DNA of 5,111 nt from Bacteroidaceae bacterium. Its GTDB lineage: Bacteria > Bacteroidota > Bacteroidia > Bacteroidales > Bacteroidaceae. Shown here piece after piece: positions 1 through 5,111 of the stretch. The translations under genes were made by a program, and so were the position numbers. Each line of letters starts with the position of its first letter. The stretch's first letter is position 1. The notes below the pieces were generated by a model. That model did no database searches. It had not been told where the DNA came from and saw only the letters and a program-made list of their open reading frames with translations. The stretch lies in the NCBI GenBank assembly GCA_028707655.1, contig JAQWAN010000162.1:1-5111 (forward strand), in the 5' to 3' direction.

Positions 1-863
1 CGGTCGGGATGGAATTGATCAATTGCCTCTAGCTTTTCACCTGTTCCTACAAATTTGATGGGTTTATCCACCACTGTACGAATAGATAAAGCCGCTCCAC
101 CACGTGTATCACCATCTAGCTTTGTTAAAACAACACCATTAAAGTCTAAGCGTTCGTTAAATTCTTTTGCTGTGTTTACGGCATCTTGACCTGTCATCGA
201 ATCTACTACAAACAAGATTTCATTGGGATTAATCGCATTTTTAATTGCTTCAATCTCGTCCATCATTTGAGTATCTACGGCTAAACGACCAGCTGTATCC
301 ACAATCACTAAATCATAACCTTTTGATTTAGCCTCTGCAATAGCATTTTGAGCTATCTGTACTGGTTTTTTATTCTCCTCTTCTGCATAAACAGGAACAT
401 CTATTTGAGATCCCAACACTTTTAATTGCTCAATAGCAGCAGGACGATAAACATCACAAGCAACCAATAAAGGTTTTAGATGACGTTTCTCTTTTAGCAT
501 CTTGGCTAATTTACCGGAGAATGTTGTTTTACCAGAACCTTGTAAACCTGACATCAAAATGATGGAAGGATGCCCTGTTAAATCAACTTCAACTGTTTTG
601 CCTCCCATTAATAGAGCAAGCTCATCGTGCACAATCTTCACCATCAACTCATTTGGCTTAACGGCGGTTAGCACGTTTTGACCTAATGCTTTTTGTTTTA
701 CAGTATCTGTAAACGACTTAGCTACCTTATAGTTAACATCGGCATCTAGTAATGCTTTACGTACATCTTTTAGTGTTTCTGCTACATTTATCTCGGTGAT
801 TTTTCCTTCACCCTTTAAAATCTTAAACGATCGCTCTAGTCTCTCACTTAAATTGTCAAACAT
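1..863 (-). CDS. ffh: Signal recognition particle protein Ffh (SRP54), 5' part; NG domain only, C-terminus beyond left edge
   Basis: Ffh is the SRP GTPase. It binds signal sequences of nascent membrane proteins together with 4.5S RNA and docks with FtsY at the inner membrane. The frame opens at ATG 861-863 (MFDNLSERLERSFKIL) and stays open for 287 codons to the window edge. Residues 1 to about 88 form the helical N domain. The GTPase motifs are all visible: P-loop GLQGSGKTT (106-114), DVYRPAA (137-143), DTAGR (189-193), TKLD (247-250) and GTGEK (273-277), followed by the family's FHPD. The methionine-rich M domain, which binds RNA and signal peptide, would lie to the left and is not seen. MFDNLS is the usual Ffh N-terminus, which supports this start. 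The region before the ATG is A/T-rich with no clear Shine-Dalgarno sequence, as is common in Bacteroidota. The gene is probably transcribed from its own promoter in the 114-bp gap. Identification is very secure. Confidence 0.97.
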   Translation of the reverse strand, partial: MFDNLSERLERSFKILKGEGKITEINVAETLKDVRKALLDADVNYKVAKSFTDTVKQKALGQNVLTAVKPNELMVKIVHDELALLMGGKTVEVDLTGHPSIILMSGLQGSGKTTFSGKLAKMLKEKRHLKPLLVACDVYRPAAIEQLKVLGSQIDVPVYAEEENKKPVQIAQNAIAEAKSKGYDLVIVDTAGRLAVDTQMMDEIEAIKNAINPNEILFVVDSMTGQDAVNTAKEFNERLDFNGVVLTKLDGDTRGGAALSIRTVVDKPIKFVGTGEKLEAIDQFHPD

Positions 864-903
864 ATCTTTATAATTGTTATTTTATATACTCAATTTTAGA
901 CGG

Positions 904-911
904 CAAAAATA
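904..911 (-). promoter_or_regulatory. Candidate Bacteroidota sigma-ABfr -7 element upstream of ffh
   Basis: Read on the minus strand, these bases are TATTTTTG, an exact match to the Bacteroidota -7 consensus TAnnTTTG. They lie about 40 bp before the ffh ATG, in the 114-bp gap after gldFG, which would give a leader of roughly 30-40 nt. The -33 TTTG/TTG element is not convincing: the bases about 20 upstream are A/G-rich. The -7 motif is short in an AT-rich gap, so a chance match is possible. Nothing else was found in the gap (864-977), including no strong hairpin followed by a T-run that would terminate gldFG transcription. Confidence 0.4.
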
Positions 912-977
912 ATCATTTTATTCTACTTTCTAGCTATCATACAGCGCTTTATTGCAAGATTTTAAGCCTATCCCCTC

Positions 978-3332
978 CTAATTGTACCTTTTTACAGCTT
1001 TTTTTCTATTCCATCTGACCATTAAAAACAGGATGCCTAACAAAAAAAGTGGAACAAAGGTGTTGAGAATTTGCCATTTACGTAGATGGAGAATAATCTC
1101 TTTTTGATGAAGCAGGTAAAGCGGATTTTTATGCTTACGAAGCGCTACTAGCTGCTTATTGCCTCCTAAATAATTCACTGCATTCACTAGAAATGAAGCG
1201 TTACCTAACTGGGTTTGCATACTTGGTGCATAACCCAATGGGATAGGCCTACTTTCTGCATGCACCGTTTCCCATCTATTTTTTATTAATGAGGAGCTTG
1301 CTGCTACAATAATACGCGCAAAAGAACTCTGTTGCTGATGCATGGATGCATAGGGAAGAGAGGCTTGGGGAATGGATTGATAGCGAAATAGTGAATGGAA
1401 ATGTCCCTCTAATAAAACGGCTACTGGCTGAGCAGGCTCATTAAAATAGCTGGCTACAACGGGCATATCAACATAACGAAGAGATATCTTTTCTGGAACG
1501 GGCAGCGTATGAATAGAAGTAGAGGTGGTTAACAAAATACTACTTCTAATAGATTCTGCTTCTACTAGCGACAAGGAGCTCACAAATTCGGACTGCACAG
1601 GGGATAACTGGGCAGTGATAGGATGAGATGCATTGGGTTGCAGCAAAGGGGAAAAATACCAAGGCAATAGGCTATAAACGGGTGCCTTTTCTTGGTCGGT
1701 TGTAGCTAGACGTATGGGCGTACAATTGAGGTCTTGAAGTAACTCTGCATTAACACGTACGCCATAGGTAAAGAGCAAATCATCTAGGTTATTTTCATTC
1801 TTGTAGGTGGCAGACTCACCCACTCCATTAAAATAGTCTGCCGAATAGGAGACACCATCGAGTAAGAAAAAGAGACTACCGCCCTGCATTACATAGCAAT
1901 CTAAAGCAAATTTCTCTGCTTCAGTAAAAGGTTCACGACTCCCTGCTAGGAGAAGCACTTTATAGGGATATAAAAGGGCTGGGTCAGTGGGAAGAACACC
2001 ACGATCTATGGTGAAATTGTTACGCAACAACTGCATGGCCTCGAAAACATAAGGTTCTGTAATCTCTCCATGCCCCTCTATAAAAGCTATGCGGGGCGAT
2101 TCTTTTTGGGTAAACCGATGAATTACATTGTCCCACTGATATTCTAACTGATCGATAGCCTTTTTAATCTGTTCACTCCATAACTGCTGCTTATTTGCAA
2201 CCACTAAGGGGATTTGCAGCGTGTCTGTCTGATAAATCACCTCCATCCAAGGGGTGATAACCGGAGAATCCTCTTTTATCGCTTTATGTTTAATTTCCTC
2301 TAGCTGCTGCGGACTAGCAGTGATTGGCTGCAACTTTACAGATAGTCCATGTGGTGAATGCTCTGCCATCTGCTGTAGAAAATGGAGAGTAGAGTGTTTT
2401 ATCGGATAGAAGGAGGGGTTTAGATGGCCATCAACATACAGATTTACGTGCAAAGGTGCTGCTAACTGCTGGAGCAAGGAGTAGGTGGTAGGAGAAATGG
2501 AAAATCGATTCTTCCCACTTACGTCTATACGAAGATAGAACATAGAGGAAAGGAGCAGTAGACCCAAGAGAATGGCTCCAGAGCGGACTATTCTTTTTCC
2601 TTTCTGTAAAAGATTTACTGTTTTTAAAAGGGCGGAGGAACAGCTCATAAAGAAGAAGACAAGTGCAACTAGATATATATAGGTACGCGAATCGAACAGA
2701 CCATTTACCAATAAATGGTAGTGTGCTTGCAATCCATATCCAGCTACTGCAGAAGAAAGCTCCCCAACAGGAAGAAGCGTTGCTACAAACGCAAAACCAT
2801 AAAAGAGCCCACAGTTGAGCAGGAGTGCTACTAAATAGGCAACAACCGAATAACGTGTAATGGTAGAGGTAAAAAGGCCTATTGCTGTAAACACCGTTCC
2901 GAGTAAAAGAAGAGCTATATAGCCGTTTAAGACAGCATTACCATCCAATCCAGCTACTGCCATGTAGGAGAGGCTTAGAACTGATAGGAGACTTAACACC
3001 AGGGCAACAGAGAGATAGAACACAATGGCTATCATCTTGGCTGCTACAACGTTGAAGGTTTTTTTTAAAGAATAAGAGCGAATGACAGATTTTCGTAAAT
3101 GCAGCTTTTCAGAAAAGCTGTTCATGGTGAGGATGGGGATAAAAAGAAGAGAAAACAGCGAGAGCAGTGAAAACAAAGGGCTCACAGAAGCAATACCACT
3201 TAATGGAATATTGTAATCACTCTGAAAGACCCATATAAATAACGATTGCAACAAGCTCCATAGGAGCAAAACAGCTACACCTGTGGTGGAACTAAATAGT
3301 TTTGTTATCTCTTTGTAAATTAGATGCTTCAT
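978..3332 (-). CDS. Fused GldF-GldG protein: ABC-2-type permease joined to gliding-associated auxiliary/substrate-binding domain
   Basis: A 784-residue membrane protein that combines two proteins usually encoded separately, GldF (about 240 aa) and GldG (about 550 aa). Residues 1-240 resemble the GldF permease, with hydrophobic segments near 17-36, 50-70, 97-121, 135-157, 162-188 and 217-235. Residues from about 241 begin like GldG: a basic stretch, a membrane segment (252-266), FYLRIDVSGKNRFSIS (265-280), a large extracytoplasmic region containing RIAFIEGHGE (414-423), then a C-terminal membrane anchor (757-773) with a basic tail. In Flavobacterium, GldF and GldG work with the ATPase GldA as an ABC transporter associated with gliding. 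Homologues also occur in non-gliding Bacteroidota, and some gliders lack them, so motility is not implied. No GldA gene is visible here. ATG at 3330-3332 is chosen because MKHLIYKEI matches GldF starts; it lies 30 bp after the original end of the hydrolase frame. The gene ends with TAG. The family call is firm, the substrate unknown. Confidence 0.88.
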   Translation of the reverse strand: MKHLIYKEITKLFSSTTGVAVLLLWSLLQSLFIWVFQSDYNIPLSGIASVSPLFSLLSLFSLLFIPILTMNSFSEKLHLRKSVIRSYSLKKTFNVVAAKMIAIVFYLSVALVLSLLSVLSLSYMAVAGLDGNAVLNGYIALLLLGTVFTAIGLFTSTITRYSVVAYLVALLLNCGLFYGFAFVATLLPVGELSSAVAGYGLQAHYHLLVNGLFDSRTYIYLVALVFFFMSCSSALLKTVNLLQKGKRIVRSGAILLGLLLLSSMFYLRIDVSGKNRFSISPTTYSLLQQLAAPLHVNLYVDGHLNPSFYPIKHSTLHFLQQMAEHSPHGLSVKLQPITASPQQLEEIKHKAIKEDSPVITPWMEVIYQTDTLQIPLVVANKQQLWSEQIKKAIDQLEYQWDNVIHRFTQKESPRIAFIEGHGEITEPYVFEAMQLLRNNFTIDRGVLPTDPALLYPYKVLLLAGSREPFTEAEKFALDCYVMQGGSLFFLLDGVSYSADYFNGVGESATYKNENNLDDLLFTYGVRVNAELLQDLNCTPIRLATTDQEKAPVYSLLPWYFSPLLQPNASHPITAQLSPVQSEFVSSLSLVEAESIRSSILLTTSTSIHTLPVPEKISLRYVDMPVVASYFNEPAQPVAVLLEGHFHSLFRYQSIPQASLPYASMHQQQSSFARIIVAASSSLIKNRWETVHAESRPIPLGYAPSMQTQLGNASFLVNAVNYLGGNKQLVALRKHKNPLYLLHQKEIILHLRKWQILNTFVPLFLLGILFLMVRWNRKKAVKRYN
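3102..3120. repeat. 19-bp inverted repeat inside gldFG
   Basis: The plus-strand bases read CAGCTTTTC, one central A, then GAAAAGCTG, which are perfect 9-base complementary arms. The element lies within the GldF part of the fused gene and encodes residues around FSEKL. A one-base centre cannot form a hairpin loop, so in RNA it would form a stem of about 7-8 bp with a loop of 3-5 bases. No T-run follows it. It may simply be a coincidence of coding sequence. Confidence 0.35.
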
Positions 3333-3362
3333 TGTTTCTTTCTACAATTTATACTCCTATCG

Positions 3363-3524
3363 TTAATCCTTCAGGTCAATTACTAAACCATCATAGGCTA
3401 AATGAATATGTGGCGGCAAGGATGGATCAACGATTGCATGTTTACCCATTTGGTGATTAAGGTGTATCAGATAGGTGTCCGTGGGAGCAATCTTTTCAAC
3501 AACATGAAAAGCTTGACTTAAAGA
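3363..3524 (-). pseudogene. Cut-off C-terminal part of the PhnP-like hydrolase, in frame behind an amber stop
   Basis: Read on the minus strand directly after the TAG at 3527-3525, the same frame continues without a stop for 53 codons and ends at TAA (3365-3363). It begins SLSQAFHVVEKIAP and includes LIHLNHQMGKH and HLAYDGLVIDL. These match the end of the family as I recall it (typically a TH-I-SHQLG-type motif, then LAYDGL near the C-terminus). With the amber codon counted as one residue the protein would be 254 aa, the usual family length. The segment has no nearby ATG or GTG restart and is not expected to be translated alone. It carries His222 and His225 in full-length numbering, which are probable metal ligands. 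The intact frame and motifs suggest that the stop is recent, is a sequencing error, or is read through. Confidence 0.85.
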
Positions 3525-4127
3525 CTAGTGTGTAGGATGTGGTGTATGTCGTAACGCATTCATCACTAAGCACTCTATCCCATCTAAAACAGCTAGAGAG
3601 GCATCGGGCAGGGTTAGCATATCGGTAATATAGGCTAATTTACCTATACGAAAGCCAAGGATAGGCCGTTTGCCATGCATAACCGTGAAAGGAAGTACTT
3701 CCACATCAGCAATAGTAAAGGGAAGCATGCTGGTTACACTATTCAAGATAAAAGTAGGAATTCCTGGGTATCTAGGCTCGGTAAAACAATAATCCATTCG
3801 CCGTTTTAATTGATAGAGCGTCTGTTGGTCGCCGCAGATTGGTATATCTCCCATTCTACAGAAAGGGCGTAAATCATCCAGCCCACCTACATGGTCGTAA
3901 TGCTCGTGCGTGATGAGTACAGCATCTAACTTCTTGAAAGGACGATTCAGCATTTGCATTCTAAAATCGGGACCACAGTCTATGAGCAGTCGCTTATCTT
4001 CTACCTCAATCCATGCAGAGGTACGAAAACGTTTATCTCTTTTATCTGTTGACTGACAAACATCGCATGCACAGCCCACTTCGGGCACGCCTGTAGAGGT
4101 GCCACTTCCTAATATTGTTATTCGCAT
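3525..4127 (-). CDS. MBL-fold metallohydrolase, PhnP-like (COG1235 type), truncated by an in-frame TAG
   Basis: A metallo-beta-lactamase-fold hydrolase of the PhnP-like group, probably a cytoplasmic phosphodiesterase; its substrate cannot be told from sequence. Visible features are the start MRITILGSGTSTGVP, the cysteine cluster Cys19, Cys21 and Cys24 (a structural zinc site in PhnP), HxHxDH at 74-79 (THEHYDH), His151 in VMHGKRP and Asp169 in YITDM. It stops at residue 200 (HTPHPTH) with TAG at 3525-3527, whereas relatives are about 250-255 aa. The missing part, still encoded downstream in frame, holds the last catalytic histidine (222) and a probable zinc histidine (225), so the 200-aa product is likely inactive. 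ATG at 4125-4127 overlaps the end of murB by 10 bp, which suggests translational coupling. There is no reason to assign phnP itself, since no phosphonate genes are nearby. The family call is firm; functional status is doubtful. Confidence 0.85.
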   Translation of the reverse strand: MRITILGSGTSTGVPEVGCACDVCQSTDKRDKRFRTSAWIEVEDKRLLIDCGPDFRMQMLNRPFKKLDAVLITHEHYDHVGGLDDLRPFCRMGDIPICGDQQTLYQLKRRMDYCFTEPRYPGIPTFILNSVTSMLPFTIADVEVLPFTVMHGKRPILGFRIGKLAYITDMLTLPDASLAVLDGIECLVMNALRHTPHPTH

Positions 4128-5111
4128 TCTGGTTTACCAATAAAATTTACTTCTGGAGAAATAGTAATTGCAAACCGCTCTGCTACACTTTTACAAATTT
4201 CTTTGGAAAGATGCACTACTTCTTTGCCTGTTGCTCCTCCTTTATTCACTAACACGAGAGCTTGTTTACTATGTACACCTACTCTCCCTATTGTTTTTCC
4301 TTTCCAGCCACATTGGTCAATTAGCCATCCAGCAGGGATTTTTACCCGCTCTGCATCTACTTCGTAATAGGGCATCTCTGGGTATTCTTGATGCAACAGA
4401 TGAAACTTTGCTTTTGATACTACTGGATTCATAAAGAAACTGCCGGCATTTCCCTCCTCTTTAGGCTCAGGCAACTTGCTCTTTCGAATAGCCACAATCA
4501 CCTGACGAATAATAGCAAGAGAGAGCGTTTTATAAGCAGCCAGTTCTTTGCTGATGTTACCATAGCTCAACTGGAATACGGGGTTCTTCTGCAAACAAAA
4601 ATCGACAGAGGTGACAATATATTTCCCTTTATCTTTGCCCTTAAAAATACTTTGCCGATAAGCAAACTTACACTCTTCATTGGAGAAGACACGTGGTTCT
4701 AGGGTTGCTAAATCGAGGGTAGTAACTTGATGAATCACATCTTTTGCCTCTACACCATAAGCGCCTATATTTTGTACTGCAGAAGCTCCAACTTCGCCGG
4801 GAATGTAGGATAAATTTTCTATACCGCCTAGTTCATGTTCTACGGCCCATGCAACAAAATCATCCCAAACGATGCCTGCTCCTACTCGAACGAAAACCGC
4901 AGTGGGTGTTTCTTGAACAATCTCGATACCACCAATTGCAGAATGTAGAATGGCTCCATCAAAATCGCTCAAAAAGAGTAAATTGCTACCTGCCCCTATG
5001 GATAATATTGTGGAGGAGTGTTGTTGAACCTTTGGCAACAATGTCTTTAAATCGGCTACCGAACTGTATTCATAGAAATAATGTGCAGAAACATCTATAC
5101 CAAATGTGTTA
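4118..5111 (-). CDS. murB: UDP-N-acetylenolpyruvoylglucosamine reductase (MurB), type I; N-terminus beyond right edge
   Basis: MurB is the cytoplasmic FAD enzyme that uses NADPH to reduce UDP-GlcNAc-enolpyruvate to UDP-MurNAc, the second committed step of peptidoglycan synthesis. The frame is open from the window edge (NTFGIDVSAHYF) to TAA at 4118-4120, giving 330 visible residues. NTFGID lies about nine residues into E. coli MurB, so only some ten codons are missing. Counting from that Asn, FAD-binding motifs are GAGSN (39-43) and IPGEVGASAVQNIGAYG (103-119). Catalytic residues are Arg152 in AYRQSIF, Ser224 in GNAGSFF and Glu320 in SPEVNFIG, matching E. coli Arg159, Ser229 and Glu325. The Tyr-containing insertion and the total length fit type I MurB. 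The TTG at 5039-5041 is internal and is not the start. The 3' end overlaps the hydrolase by 10 bp, so it is probably the upstream gene of an operon. Confidence 0.95.
   Translation of the reverse strand, partial: NTFGIDVSAHYFYEYSSVADLKTLLPKVQQHSSTILSIGAGSNLLFLSDFDGAILHSAIGGIEIVQETPTAVFVRVGAGIVWDDFVAWAVEHELGGIENLSYIPGEVGASAVQNIGAYGVEAKDVIHQVTTLDLATLEPRVFSNEECKFAYRQSIFKGKDKGKYIVTSVDFCLQKNPVFQLSYGNISKELAAYKTLSLAIIRQVIVAIRKSKLPEPKEEGNAGSFFMNPVVSKAKFHLLHQEYPEMPYYEVDAERVKIPAGWLIDQCGWKGKTIGRVGVHSKQALVLVNKGGATGKEVVHLSKEICKSVAERFAITISPEVNFIGKPECE

Noticed and set aside
864..977. A terminator or small RNA in the gap between gldFG and ffh
   Set aside because: Only short palindromes such as AGCGCT are present. 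There is no stable stem followed by a T-run and no recognisable RNA structure.
3033..3110. A frameshift in the GldF half explaining the missing coupling motif
   Set aside because: The spacing between flanking conserved segments is normal, and neither alternative frame yields the motif; one hits a stop straight away.
3333..3362. AGGAG on the minus strand before gldFG as its ribosome binding site
   Set aside because: It lies more than 20 bases upstream of the ATG, too far for a Shine-Dalgarno site. The region next to the ATG is A-rich (AGAAAGAAAC), as is usual in Bacteroidota.
4168..4434. An 88-codon open frame on the plus strand
   Set aside because: It lies entirely inside murB on the opposite strand. 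The leucine-rich translation resembles no family, and the murB frame has full motif support.
5039..5041. TTG as the start codon of murB
   Set aside because: The frame continues upstream to the window edge and encodes NTFGIDVSAHYF, the conserved MurB N-terminal motif, so this TTG is an internal leucine.
1..5111. A novel defence, mobile or CRISPR-like system
   Set aside because: No direct-repeat arrays, transposase, integrase, toxin-antitoxin pair or nuclease-like frames are visible. All substantial coding content belongs to known housekeeping or envelope families.

Overview
The window looks like ordinary chromosome from a member of the Bacteroidota (Bacteroidetes). The main evidence is a GldF/GldG-type protein, a family typical of that phylum. 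Supporting this are a TAnnTTTG-type -7 element upstream of ffh and A-rich translation-start regions without strong Shine-Dalgarno sequences. Base composition is moderately AT-rich (roughly 40% GC by eye). The genus cannot be fixed. A reduced or host-associated lineage is possible, because one gene carries a premature stop, but this is weak evidence.

All genes lie on the minus strand, so transcription runs from the right edge to the left: murB (5' end off the window, 5111-4118), then a PhnP-like metallo-beta-lactamase-fold hydrolase (4127-3525, cut by an in-frame TAG), then a fused gldF-gldG (3332-978), then ffh (863-1, 3' end off the window). murB overlaps the hydrolase by 10 bp. The original hydrolase reading frame would end only 30 bp before gldFG. 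These three genes therefore look like one transcription unit. A 114-bp gap separates gldFG from ffh and holds a candidate promoter for ffh. The longest stretches without an intact gene are that gap and the 192 bp between the amber stop and gldFG. No RNA genes, mobile elements, CRISPR arrays or integration sites were seen.

Functionally this is housekeeping and cell-envelope content. MurB makes UDP-MurNAc for peptidoglycan, Ffh targets nascent membrane proteins to the Sec/YidC machinery, and GldFG is the membrane part of an ABC system associated with gliding. These functions are not known to form a shared pathway. No undescribed defence or mobile system is evident.

The most notable signal is the hydrolase. 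After the TAG at 3525-3527 the same frame stays open for 53 codons and still encodes the conserved C-terminal part of the family, ending in TAA at 3363-3365. The stop removes the last catalytic metal-binding histidine and a probable structural-zinc histidine. It is best read as a recent nonsense mutation or a base-calling error; readthrough is a less likely alternative.
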